64,000 bases of DNA from Lysinibacillus_B sp031181585 (GTDB taxonomy: Bacteria; Bacillota; Bacilli; Bacillales_A; Planococcaceae): assembly GCF_047301505.1 (NCBI RefSeq), contig NZ_CP154840.1:3410001-3474000 (forward strand), in the 5' to 3' direction. Positions 7,565 through 16,207 of the stretch are shown here, piece after piece. The translations under genes and the position numbers were made by a program. Position 1 is the first letter of the stretch. Every line of letters begins with the position of its first letter. The notes below the pieces were generated by a model that was not told the origin of the DNA, did not search any database, and saw nothing but the letters and a program-made list of their open reading frames with translations.

Positions 7565-8965
7565 ATGAAAAATATGTTTTTCCGCCGTCATTTTGAAAAG
7601 ACAGCGGCTAAAAAAGGTAGCTTCCTAACTTTACTATTACTAGGATTCCCTATCCACCTTTTTACGCTTTTATTTTACCTGCTCAAACGCAATGATCCAA
7701 CCTATAAACAAAAATATGCACAAAAGGTAAATGACCTTCGTTCTTCAGCTGATTTTACTAAGTGGACACAGGACTTTCGAAAGCAGGAACAGGCAAAAGC
7801 ACAGTTTTTCAATCAATCAGTTAAAGAAACAGAGCTTGAAGCAAAAGTTTCAGAATTGGCAAATGAAAAATTACATAAAGAATCCGCGATGCAGCTCGCT
7901 GCCGAGGGAATAAGCCAGCCTTCATATAAACGTTTTTTTGCAGGACTATTAGAGAACAAAACATTTGTCGCGCTTACTTTCATTCCCGGTATTTTCATGT
8001 ATGTGATGCTCGCCATATATAGTAATCCATTTTCCTATTTCATTGCCGCTCGAATTTTACAAAGCGTATTTGTCATTGCAGGAGTAGCAATGCTTGTCTT
8101 TACAATTCTCTACCTATCACCATTTGATCCGGCACGAAATATTTTAGGGGTGGGTGCAACACAAGAGCAGGTCGATAATTTTAATCGAATTTACGGTTTG
8201 GACCAATCGTATTTACAGCAGCTGTGGAATTCCTTATCGGGATTATTCACCTTCGATCTTGGGACATCATTTGCGGGGAAAGAAGACGTAGCCCAGAGCA
8301 TTATAAACAAGTTCCCTGTAACGTTGGAAATTGCCTTTGTCTCGCTGTTAATGGCTATTATTATAGCAATTCCGATTGGTATTATTTCAGCAGTTAGACC
8401 AAATTCGTTCATCGACTATACATTCATGATCATTGCCTTAATCGGTTTATCCATTCCAAGCTTTTGGCAAGGTCTTATTATGATTTTAACATTCTCGATC
8501 GATCTGAAATGGTTCCCGGCAACCTACAATCCAAGTAATTGGCTATCGCTTGTGATGCCGATTATCGTCCTGGGTACTTCGCTTACTGCCTCTATTGCAC
8601 GTATGACACGTTCAAGCATGCTGGAGGTTATCCATGAAGACTATATTACGACGGCAAAGGCAAAGGGGCTGTCAGGAAGAAAAGTCATCTCCAAGCACGC
8701 AATTCGTAATGCGATGATTCCAATCATTACAGTCATTGGTCTATTGTTTGGAGGAATGCTGGGCGGTGCTTCGGTAACGGAGAAGGTGTTCAACATCAGT
8801 GGTATCGGAAGCTATATTGTTGATAAACAATTTATCCCTGATATTCCGGCCATTTTAGGCGGGGTTGTGTATATTGCGGTCACAATCTCTCTCGTGAACA
8901 TGATCATCGATATTTTATATAACTTCTTTGATCCGCGTATTCGTTCAAAAATGAAAAAATCTTAA
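7565..8965 (+). CDS. ABC transporter permease, OppB/DppB-like with long N-terminal extension
   Basis: Residues from about 155 onward are a typical DppB permease: LQSVFVIAGVAMLVFTILYLSPFDPAR, the GLDQSYLQQLW loop, and the ATPase-contact loop EDYITTAKAKGLSGRKVISKHAIRNAMIP. At 466 residues it is about 150 longer than usual. The extra N-terminus has a membrane helix, a charged helical, possibly coiled-coil region (about 60-120), and another hydrophobic segment (about 135-155). GGAAAGGAGG precedes the ATG. It heads an operon with the second permease and the binding protein. Confidence 0.9.
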   Translation: MKNMFFRRHFEKTAAKKGSFLTLLLLGFPIHLFTLLFYLLKRNDPTYKQKYAQKVNDLRSSADFTKWTQDFRKQEQAKAQFFNQSVKETELEAKVSELANEKLHKESAMQLAAEGISQPSYKRFFAGLLENKTFVALTFIPGIFMYVMLAIYSNPFSYFIAARILQSVFVIAGVAMLVFTILYLSPFDPARNILGVGATQEQVDNFNRIYGLDQSYLQQLWNSLSGLFTFDLGTSFAGKEDVAQSIINKFPVTLEIAFVSLLMAIIIAIPIGIISAVRPNSFIDYTFMIIALIGLSIPSFWQGLIMILTFSIDLKWFPATYNPSNWLSLVMPIIVLGTSLTASIARMTRSSMLEVIHEDYITTAKAKGLSGRKVISKHAIRNAMIPIITVIGLLFGGMLGGASVTEKVFNISGIGSYIVDKQFIPDIPAILGGVVYIAVTISLVNMIIDILYNFFDPRIRSKMKKS

Positions 8966-8977
8966 GGAGACAAAGCG

Positions 8978-10474
8978 ATGAAATTTATTTCAGATGCAAA
9001 GCTATTGCTAAAGGTTACCCAGGAATACAAGACAGCACAGTTTACGCTTGCTTTCTCTGCCATTTTAACGCTTCTGTTCCTTTTCTATAGTTATGATTTC
9101 CAAGCTGGTCATAGCCGCCCGGTTGTACTCATTTTCTTCGGCATTTATGCTGTGACAACGGGCCTTATCGTCCTATCATCGTGGAGGATAAAAAAGGATC
9201 TAGCAAGCAGTCGTGAAATAAAACGGCCTACAAGATTATTGGGCCTTCCTCTTGTATTCACGATACTAGCAGGCAATATTTTCGCAGCGAGCTATGGCTT
9301 CCTGCTTCTGTCGAAAAATAAAACGGCCGAATATACATTTGCTGTCTATGCCCTGTTGACACAAGTTTTCATTTTGCTGATCTCGGCATTGAACATTTAC
9401 AAGCCTTATGTAGTCGATTCATTTTTACTGGCAATGGGTGCTTTTATCGGGCTTTCGATTTTTTACATAGCCATGATATTCCTTATCGCCAAATATGTAA
9501 CGCCGGCTGCAGCGCCTAAATGGATGCTTCCTGTCGGTATTGTCTTACTCGCAGCAGTGGTAACAGGAAATATCTTTTCCTTCCTGCTTGGCTACAGCCT
9601 CATCCAAAAGGCACGCAATAAAGATGCTTCTGCTGTAGAGAAGTGGCAGAAAATGTGGCAGAAGATTTTACGGAATACGATGGCGGTATTCGGGCTGTTC
9701 TTTATTATTTTTATGTTTTCCCTTTCAGTTGCAAGTTCCTGGACATTTGACTATGACTTTGCAACAGAGAACAATTACAGTGCCTTACTGCAGACACCGT
9801 CCCTTGAGCATCCGCTCGGTACGGACGATTACGGACGGGATTTATTTTCCCGTATCGTTTTTGGTGCCCAAATCTCCTTGATTGTAGGGTTTTTCTCTAC
9901 AATCATCCCGGCAGTTATAGGCGGCGCACTTGGCGCAATTTCCGGCTACTACGGAAAGGCAACAGATAGTATCATCATGCGTCTGCTTGATGTGTTATAT
10001 GCAATTCCAGGGATTTTACTGGCCATCGCAATTATCGCGGCTTTCGGGGCGAACACGACGAACCTGATTATTGCACTGAGCGTAGGTGCCATCCCGACAT
10101 ATGCACGGACTATGCGCGCAAATGTCATGCAGATTTCCAACTATGAATTCGTGGAATCCGCCAAGGCATTAGGTGCTTCTGATCGTGCGATTATATTCAA
10201 GCATATTGTGCCGAATTCTCTTGCTCCGATGATCGTGAAGGCAACACTCACAATCGGCGGTGCCGTCATTTCTACAAGTAGTTTAAGCTTCCTCGGACTT
10301 GGGGTTGAACCTCATATTCCCGAATGGGGCAATATTTTGAAAGTGGGAAGCGCCTATTTAGAAACACATTCCTATGTGGCTATCTTCCCGGGGCTCTGCA
10401 TCATGCTTCTTGTACTGTCCTTCAACTTCCTAGGTGACGGATTACGTGATGCGCTTGACCCGAAAGCAAACTAA
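8978..10474 (+). CDS. ABC transporter permease, OppC/DppC-like with long N-terminal membrane extension
   Basis: The C-terminal part (from about residue 230) is a standard DppC permease with HPLGTDDYGRDLFSRIVFGAQ, and the coupling loop YEFVESAKALGASDRAIIFKHIVPN. The protein is 498 residues against about 300 normally. The extra N-terminus is a membrane domain with about six hydrophobic helices joined by short loops. The gene starts 12 bases after its partner permease with AAGGAG. The matching extension in both permeases suggests a shared extra membrane module. Confidence 0.9.
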   Translation: MKFISDAKLLLKVTQEYKTAQFTLAFSAILTLLFLFYSYDFQAGHSRPVVLIFFGIYAVTTGLIVLSSWRIKKDLASSREIKRPTRLLGLPLVFTILAGNIFAASYGFLLLSKNKTAEYTFAVYALLTQVFILLISALNIYKPYVVDSFLLAMGAFIGLSIFYIAMIFLIAKYVTPAAAPKWMLPVGIVLLAAVVTGNIFSFLLGYSLIQKARNKDASAVEKWQKMWQKILRNTMAVFGLFFIIFMFSLSVASSWTFDYDFATENNYSALLQTPSLEHPLGTDDYGRDLFSRIVFGAQISLIVGFFSTIIPAVIGGALGAISGYYGKATDSIIMRLLDVLYAIPGILLAIAIIAAFGANTTNLIIALSVGAIPTYARTMRANVMQISNYEFVESAKALGASDRAIIFKHIVPNSLAPMIVKATLTIGGAVISTSSLSFLGLGVEPHIPEWGNILKVGSAYLETHSYVAIFPGLCIMLLVLSFNFLGDGLRDALDPKAN

Positions 10475-10494
10475 CATAATTGGAGGAATTTCAA

Positions 10495-12312
10495 ATGAAA
10501 AAACGCAATAAATTATTCTATGCCGGCGTTACAACTGCGGCTGCAGCGGTTATGCTTGCAGGCTGTGTCGAAACAAAATCAGATGTAGAAGAAACAAAGA
10601 CAGATAATCAAAACAACAGCGGGCAGCCGACAATTGAAGTTCTAGGCATGGCCTCAAACGAAGCTGACATGAACATCCTTCGTGACCAGCTTGTGAAAAA
10701 TGGTTTTGATGTAAAATTGAACATCCAGCCGGATTATGGTTCATTTACAACACAAAAAGAAGCAGGAAACTATGATGTTGCCCTTTCCAGCTGGACTACA
10801 GTAACAGGAAACCCGGACTATGCGGTGCGCGGCCTATTTAAATCAGGCGGAGATTATAGCGATACTTCCGATGAAACAGTCGACAAGCTGATTGATGAAG
10901 CAAGTACGCTAACTGGAAAAGAAGCAGAAGAAAAATACGCAGAGCTGGAGCAGGCACTTGTATTTGACAATGCCTATATCGCACCACTTTATATTTCGAA
11001 GAAGTTCCAAGGGATTTATTCTAAAGAGGTAAACCCGGATACAGTACGTTTATCAAAATCACGTGCGCAAGCATGGGAAGATATCTCCTTTAATGATGAA
11101 GCAAAAAATGCAACAGACACACTTGTATTGCACCAGGCAATTGCATCATTGACATCCCTTGACCCAGTCAAAGGTAATGACGGCTCGATCAATACATTAA
11201 ACACAAATATGTATGTGCGATTAGTCAATTTAACAGATACAGATGAAGTTGTATCAGATGGTTCTTTATCGATCGACCATGCTTCTGCAGAAGATAATAA
11301 ATCCTACTACTTTGTGCTTCGTGATGATATCAACTTCACAAAAGTTGAAAACGGTGCAGCAGTCGATACAGGCGACCTTGTTTCAGCGGAGGATGTTGTT
11401 TTCTCTCTAGAACGTGCAAAAGATGAAAAGTCAGTACCGGACCACCGTACGTACTCTATTCATGAAAATATCGATACAGTTTCAATCGTGGAGGACATCG
11501 GCGAGCTTGAAGAGATTACATCAAGTGAAGGCGGCAGCATCCTGGAAGCTCTATCCGATGACCTGCCTGCAGCTATCGCAGAAGTGGTAACAGATGAAGC
11601 GGATGTGGATAATGCGGCTGGTAAATACCAAGTAGTAAAAATTACAACAGCTGACCCATTCCCGCAAGTACTTAACTACCTGGCTCACCAATCAGGCGGT
11701 ATTGTTTCTGAAGCACAGGTAACAGCAGTTAATACATTCGATGTGGAAAGCTACGATCCAAACAAGGATATTGCGTACGGTGACCAATCCGTTGTAACGG
11801 AAGGCGCTTCTTATAATAACCACCTATGGGCAAGCGGTCCTTACATCATGGTACAGAAAAATGACTATGAAGCGACATTTGTAAAAAACCCTGCTTATGC
11901 GGCTGGTACAGAGAATGAACCTTTAATCAACAATATTAGCGTACGTTTCATTCAAGACAATGACAGTGCAGTATCTGCTCTGCGTAATGGTGAAATCCAT
12001 GTATTGCAAGCAGTACCTGAAACGAAAATCGATGTTGTCGAAGGCGACAGCAACCTGACATTGAAAACTGCCGACAGCAATGCTGTATCTTATGCGCTAT
12101 TTAATCCATCTGGACGTGCAGTATCAGAATCTGCCGACTTGCGTAAAGCAGTACTTTACTCGATCAACCAAGACGAGTTTATCAGCTATTACCAAGGCAA
12201 CAAGCTAAAGGCTGTATCGACAGTATCTCCATTAGTTAATACAGGCTTAGAATTAGTAGCTGACCCAGAGAAAGCAAAAGAATTCTTAAACGCTTATAAA
12301 GAAGAAAAATAA
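10495..12312 (+). CDS. Peptide-type ABC binding lipoprotein (family 5) with circularly permuted lobes
   Basis: A lipobox (VMLAGC, Cys24) follows a basic signal peptide. Residues about 46-190 match what is normally the C-terminal end of family 5 binding proteins: LRDQLVKNGFDVKLNIQ, YDVALSSWTTVTGNPDY, YSDTSDETVDKLIDEA, FDNAYIAPLYISKK. Residues about 208-605 then match the normal N-terminal and middle part: LVLHQAIASLTSLDP, VSAEDVVFSLERA, ASGPYIMVQKNDYEATFVKNPAY, LRKAVLYSINQDEF, ADPEKAKEFL. The chain stops where the C-terminal lobe should begin. ATG 10495 has GGAGGA upstream. An in-frame TTG at 10480 overlaps this site and is rejected. Peptide uptake is the likely role. Confidence 0.88.
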   Translation: MKKRNKLFYAGVTTAAAAVMLAGCVETKSDVEETKTDNQNNSGQPTIEVLGMASNEADMNILRDQLVKNGFDVKLNIQPDYGSFTTQKEAGNYDVALSSWTTVTGNPDYAVRGLFKSGGDYSDTSDETVDKLIDEASTLTGKEAEEKYAELEQALVFDNAYIAPLYISKKFQGIYSKEVNPDTVRLSKSRAQAWEDISFNDEAKNATDTLVLHQAIASLTSLDPVKGNDGSINTLNTNMYVRLVNLTDTDEVVSDGSLSIDHASAEDNKSYYFVLRDDINFTKVENGAAVDTGDLVSAEDVVFSLERAKDEKSVPDHRTYSIHENIDTVSIVEDIGELEEITSSEGGSILEALSDDLPAAIAEVVTDEADVDNAAGKYQVVKITTADPFPQVLNYLAHQSGGIVSEAQVTAVNTFDVESYDPNKDIAYGDQSVVTEGASYNNHLWASGPYIMVQKNDYEATFVKNPAYAAGTENEPLINNISVRFIQDNDSAVSALRNGEIHVLQAVPETKIDVVEGDSNLTLKTADSNAVSYALFNPSGRAVSESADLRKAVLYSINQDEFISYYQGNKLKAVSTVSPLVNTGLELVADPEKAKEFLNAYKEEK

Positions 12313-12320
12313 AAACCAAA

Positions 12321-12360
12321 AAAGCTCTAGGCAATGACATATCATCGCCTAGAGCTTTTT
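12321..12360 (+). terminator. Intrinsic terminator of the ABC transporter operon
   Basis: AAAGCTCTAGGC pairs with GCCTAGAGCTTT and runs into TTTTT. Confidence 0.88.
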
Positions 12361-12407
12361 CCCATAAAAAAACGCCTAAAAAGAGAAACTAACCTTTTCA
12401 GACACTA

Positions 12408-12980
12408 TTACATGTGTAATGTTTTCAAAAAAATAGACTCCAATGCTGTTGAATCAATAACCGATTCAATCATTGCCTTCATATATTCCTCTTTGTCTAG
12501 ACTTGCATAATCCCATTCATACCCTTTTGTTCTAGCATAGGCATGGATGAAGATTCTTGTCGCACGGCCATTCCCCTCACGGAAAGGGTGCAGCATATTC
12601 AATTCTGCCTTGAAATAAGCTAGACGTTTAGCGGCAGTGCCGATATCATGCCAATCTCCTTCTTTATGTAATGCACCAAATATTTCATCGGCCATTCGGT
12701 CAATATATTGGAATTGGCAAAAGCGTGTAGTTCCTTTTGAAAGCTGTACATCCCGGAACTCTCCTGCAAATCGATAAATATCCTGGAACAAATAACGATG
12801 CAGCTCCAGAAATCCGGCTTTCGTAAAGCCTGAAATGTGATAAACCCCATTTTCAATTTCCAGTGCCCGAATCATAAAGGCGTAAGCTTCTGCTAGCTCA
12901 AGCTGCTCAATCGTCTGAATGCCAAGCTTATTATGGCTCAATAAATAGGAAGCGTCTTCACCAAAATTATACTTTTCCAT
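12408..12980 (-). CDS. Fic-domain adenylyltransferase (toxin of a Fic/VbhA-type pair)
   Basis: The full Fic active-site motif HPFREGNGRATR is present (about residues 129-140), matching HxFx(D/E)GNGRxxR with catalytic His and all phosphate-binding residues. The 190-residue size is that of a compact Fic protein with no extra domains. Such enzymes transfer AMP to target proteins and are held inactive by an antitoxin helix. The start codon overlaps the end of the upstream small gene by 14 bases in another frame, so the two are translationally coupled. Confidence 0.88.
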   Translation of the reverse strand: MEKYNFGEDASYLLSHNKLGIQTIEQLELAEAYAFMIRALEIENGVYHISGFTKAGFLELHRYLFQDIYRFAGEFRDVQLSKGTTRFCQFQYIDRMADEIFGALHKEGDWHDIGTAAKRLAYFKAELNMLHPFREGNGRATRIFIHAYARTKGYEWDYASLDKEEYMKAMIESVIDSTALESIFLKTLHM

Positions 12981-13140
12981 GCTGCAGCGCTTCTTTTATC
13001 ATAGTAGGCGTTAGCTTTTTTCCTGCATTGACGGTTTCAATAGCTTTTAAAGCCAGTTCTTCATCCACGTATAGGTTTTCAAGAGCTAAGTTTTTTTCTA
13101 CGCGCTTAAATTCAAGCGAATTGATCATGATTTTTTTCAT
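12967..13140 (-). CDS. VbhA-like antitoxin of the Fic protein
   Basis: The ATG at 13140, preceded by a G-rich site (GGGGGGCGGG), gives 57 residues beginning MKKIMINSLEFKRVEK. The segment KNLALENLYVDEELALKAIETVNAGKKL follows the layout of VbhA-type antitoxins, whose inhibitory motif is (S/T)xxxE(G/N). Here the motif reads N-L-A-L-E-N: the inhibitory Glu and final Asn are kept, but Ser/Thr is replaced by Asn. It lies immediately upstream of, and overlaps, the fic gene. Class I antitoxin function is an inference from motif and position. Confidence 0.72.
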   Translation of the reverse strand: MKKIMINSLEFKRVEKNLALENLYVDEELALKAIETVNAGKKLTPTMIKEALQHGKV

Positions 13141-13474
13141 TTTCCCGCCCCCCATATCGACTATTATACATGAAGACAAGGCACTTATGCATTTATCAAC
13201 CGCTGCCAATTGGGTGGCAAATAATTCATTTCATTAAAAAACCTTATTACCTTTGTCACTGAAACTACTATTCGCCAGTCAGAAAGTTTCCCTTCTTTTA
13301 AAAAAATTATTTGTTGGAGGTTATAGAGCATAAAAAAGATAAGAGGTACACTCTAAATAGTTCCATCTCTCTATATTTCAAATTATTTTTACTACGTTAA
13401 ACACGTAAAATTCTATAGAAATCGAATTTTCCCTTAATATCCTAAAATTATCCCTTTTTCAAAAAAATCTCATG
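13141..13474. other. Intergenic stretch without a visible gene
   Basis: AT-rich sequence between the divergent fic module and the chemoreceptor gene. Apart from the receptor promoter at 13475-13502 just beyond it, I see no gene, terminator or riboswitch-like fold. Confidence 0.4.
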
Positions 13475-13502
13475 TTGATTTCTTATTTGTTTTTACTATA
13501 AT
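13475..13502 (+). promoter_or_regulatory. SigA-type promoter of the first chemoreceptor gene
   Basis: TTGATT (13475-13480) and TATAAT (13497-13502) are spaced by 16 bases, about 63 bases before the start codon. No SigD-like GCCGATAT box is apparent. Confidence 0.6.
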
Positions 13503-13565
13503 TAATACGCATGATTACATAAATGGTTTTTTTTGATAATATTCTATTTTTCGGGGGAAGGTTCT

Positions 13566-15557
13566 GTGTTTCATTTTAAAAGTCTTCGTATAAAATTAAC
13601 AATCTGGATTTTGTTGTTGGCAATTATCCCTTTAGTTGCTGCAACTATTTCTATTCAAGCAATGAACAGCCTAACATTAGTCACAAAAGAAAAAACAGCG
13701 ATGCAGGATGTCGTTAACAGTAAAAGTGAGGATATCACCCGGTGGTTTGAGGCACGCAAGAGCGAAATGGAGATTGCTGCTGAAAGTGATATTATGAAAT
13801 CACTTGATTCTTCACGCATCAACCCATTTCTTACTACATTGAATGAGCGGTCAGAGGTTTTTGAAACGATGTTCGTATTGGATACAGATGGCATTGTTGT
13901 AGCCCATACAAAAGCTGATTCTATCGGCTCTGACTATAGCGACCGCAGCTATTACCCCACTACCTTGGCAGGTTCGGCAAGCTACTCAGATGTGTTAGTT
14001 TCAAAAGCAACAGGTAATCGAATTGTCGTTGCCACTACACCAATTAAAGATAGAAACGGCGATGTCATCGGCATTCTGGCAGGTTCGGCGAATTTTGAGG
14101 TATTGATCAATACATATTTAACATTTGACGAAAAAGATATGCAGGCTGAAATTATTCTTGTGGATGGCAGCGGTGTTATCCAAATGGACAATAACACGGA
14201 TAATATAGGAAAACCGCTGGAGGAATCTTCTCTAAATGAAGCGATGAGAGAGATAGTCAAAGCGAGCCAGACATCAGCAGATATGGTAGATGTAGAGGAG
14301 GCAGGCCAGAACCAGCTGCTCGCATATGCGCCAATTGATGCTGTCGGCTATGGGCTGAGTATGCACATACCAGAAAATACGGTACTTGCTGAATCAAAGA
14401 AGCTTCAGAATATAACATTGGCTATCATTGTGTTGGCTGCGTGCATTATTGCCGCTATTTCTTACACAGTCGTCCGGCGCATTGTCAAACCAATTATCGC
14501 TGTAACAACAGGAATGGACCAAGTAGCAGAAGGCAATTTGACAATTGATCCCCTGCAAGTCAAATCTAAAGATGAATTGGGTCATCTAATGGAGAATTTC
14601 AATACGATGGTGCATAATACGAAGGACCTTGTTGTAAGTATCCAGCATACTGCTGATCAGGTTGCGGCTTCGTCAGAGCAACTGACAGAAAGTACAAATG
14701 ATACGGTCGCAGCTTCCGAGCAGATTGCTGCCTCTGTCCAAACCATTGCATCAAGTGCAGAACAGCAGGCAAGCTACACTGAAGACGTCAAACATGTAGT
14801 AACAGGCATTTCGCAAGGCATTACACTTATCACAAACAATATCGATGAAACAAATAATGTCGCCCACCACGCTGTTGAGGTAGCTTCCTCTGGAACAAAT
14901 GTAATCCAGAAAACAGTGACTCAGATGGAACGAGTGGAAGCAACAACCGATGCAGCCACTAGAACAATCAATCACCTAGGTTTGAAATCATCGGAAATTG
15001 ATAAAATCATTGCTGTGATTACAAGCATTGCCGATCAGACGAATCTGCTGGCATTAAATGCAGCAATTGAGGCGGCCCGTGCCGGGGAATCAGGAAAAGG
15101 CTTTGCTGTTGTAGCAGATGAGGTACGTAAGCTCGCGGAACAATCCGCACAAGCATCCGGACAAATTAGTCAGCTGATCAAGGAAATCCAGCAGGAAATT
15201 CATTCCTCTATCCAGGCGATGAACGACGGAACAGAGGCAGTAAAAGAGGGAACAACCCTTGTTGCTTCTGCAGGTGAAGCATTCCATGACATTGCTCGTG
15301 TAGTAAATAATGTCTCTGATCATATGAAGCAAATTCATGAGGAAAGTACCCGCATCCAGACTAATGCAGTAAAGATGGTCGGTGATATCGAGCACATTAC
15401 GGAAATTTCAATTTCTACTTCAAGTAACACACAGGAAATTGCCTCCGCTTCCGAAGAACAAAATAGCTCAATGGCTGAAATGGCAACGATGGCCAGTGCA
15501 TTATCTGATATGGCTGTTGAACTGCGCCACTCTGCTCAAGTCTTCCAAGTTAAATAA
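13566..15557 (+). CDS. Methyl-accepting chemotaxis protein with extracytoplasmic Cache-type sensor
   Basis: GTG 13566 with GGGGAAGG upstream begins VFHFKSLRIKLTIW. An upstream in-frame TTG at 13533 has no binding site. The order is membrane helix (about 10-32), double-Cache-like sensor (about 40-275, with FVLDTDGIVVAH and the repeat-like AEIILVDGSGVIQMD), second helix (about 284-305), HAMP and a signalling coil. The coil includes the conserved hairpin tip IADQTNLLALNAAIEAARAGESGKGFAVVADEVRKLAEQS. It feeds CheA/CheW-dependent chemotaxis. Cache sensors bind small metabolites, but the ligand is unknown. Confidence 0.92.
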   Translation: MFHFKSLRIKLTIWILLLAIIPLVAATISIQAMNSLTLVTKEKTAMQDVVNSKSEDITRWFEARKSEMEIAAESDIMKSLDSSRINPFLTTLNERSEVFETMFVLDTDGIVVAHTKADSIGSDYSDRSYYPTTLAGSASYSDVLVSKATGNRIVVATTPIKDRNGDVIGILAGSANFEVLINTYLTFDEKDMQAEIILVDGSGVIQMDNNTDNIGKPLEESSLNEAMREIVKASQTSADMVDVEEAGQNQLLAYAPIDAVGYGLSMHIPENTVLAESKKLQNITLAIIVLAACIIAAISYTVVRRIVKPIIAVTTGMDQVAEGNLTIDPLQVKSKDELGHLMENFNTMVHNTKDLVVSIQHTADQVAASSEQLTESTNDTVAASEQIAASVQTIASSAEQQASYTEDVKHVVTGISQGITLITNNIDETNNVAHHAVEVASSGTNVIQKTVTQMERVEATTDAATRTINHLGLKSSEIDKIIAVITSIADQTNLLALNAAIEAARAGESGKGFAVVADEVRKLAEQSAQASGQISQLIKEIQQEIHSSIQAMNDGTEAVKEGTTLVASAGEAFHDIARVVNNVSDHMKQIHEESTRIQTNAVKMVGDIEHITEISISTSSNTQEIASASEEQNSSMAEMATMASALSDMAVELRHSAQVFQVK

Positions 15558-15563
15558 GCATTC

Positions 15564-15594
15564 CCCTGCTGCTTACGGGCAGCAGGGTTTTCTT
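15564..15594 (+). terminator. Intrinsic terminator of the chemoreceptor gene
   Basis: CCCTGCTGC pairs with GCAGCAGGG and is followed by TTTTCTTTT. Confidence 0.85.
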
Positions 15595-15612
15595 TTAAGC
15601 TGACTAACATAA

Positions 15613-15660
15613 CAACACCCTTTTTTGGCGATTTCAAAAGGGTGTTGATCTTTCTTTTTT
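15613..15660 (+). terminator. Second hairpin with T-run after the chemoreceptor gene
   Basis: CAACACCCTTTT pairs with AAAAGGGTGTTG, followed by a T-rich tail. It sits 20 bases after the first terminator and looks like a back-up terminator. A similar core (AACACC...GGTGTT) terminates the second chemoreceptor gene at 20242-20273. Confidence 0.7.
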
Positions 15661-15782
15661 GTTTTCATAAAAAGGAATAGCTCTTTTATTTACACTCGTT
15701 CATAAAAGCTGACCACTAATTAGTATATGCTTGAGACCAATGAATAGTTCTTCCATGTTCCCCACTTTTTACATTCCGCTTC

Positions 15783-15887
15783 CTACATATACGCAAGCAA
15801 CGTAACCGCTAGACCGGCCACTGTTGCCAATAAAGCATACATGATTGTGACATTCGAATTTTCTTTTTCCTTTTCTTTATTCCGCAT
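15783..15887 (-). CDS. Possible 34-residue single-pass membrane peptide
   Basis: The ATG at 15887 opens a 34-codon frame: a very charged start (MRNKEKEKENSN) followed by a uniform hydrophobic helix (YALLATVAGLAVTLLAYM) that ends at the stop. GGGAAGGGTG lies just upstream. The sharp charged-then-hydrophobic layout is unlike random sequence, and its codons look native. I know no family. It could be a regulatory membrane peptide or a type I toxin-like peptide. Both are guesses. Confidence 0.5.
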   Translation of the reverse strand: MRNKEKEKENSNVTIMYALLATVAGLAVTLLAYM

Positions 15888-16057
15888 ACGCACCCTTCCC
15901 TGGAGTATTTTGGACGAATTAGCAAGCAGCTAATGCTGTTCTTTGTTAACACCTTTCCCCTAATTCTTAAATGTATACAGCATGCGGCATCTAGAAAGAT
16001 TTTAGGGTTCGAAAGGTACAAAAAATCGGGCGCAGGGTTACATTATTGACTAAAGAC

Positions 16058-16174
16058 TTATTCGGCAGTCAAGCACATCTCTTTCATAATGAGTGTGCCT
16101 GTTTCCATTAAAGGGCCATTTAGACGAAGACGTTGGCCATCTTTTCTTAATGTGTAGTGAACTTTATACTGCAC
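16058..16174 (-). CDS. Possible small protein or remnant, 38 residues
   Basis: Minus-strand frame starting at GTG 16174 reads VQYKVHYTLRKDGQRLRLN and ends MKEMCLTAE. The composition is protein-like, with alternating strand-like segments. No clear ribosome binding site is seen, and an in-frame stop lies shortly upstream. It starts 33 bases beyond the stop of the DUF2062 gene, in the same direction. It may be a genuine small gene using a weak start, or the tail of a decayed gene. Confidence 0.3.
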   Translation of the reverse strand: MQYKVHYTLRKDGQRLRLNGPLMETGTLIMKEMCLTAE

Positions 16175-16207
16175 AATGAACTTCGATAGTTGTCTTCAAT
16201 TACAGTT

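Noticed and set aside
10480..10494. Upstream TTG start of the binding protein
   Set aside because: The codons lie inside the GGAGGA binding site and would place extra residues before the signal peptide.
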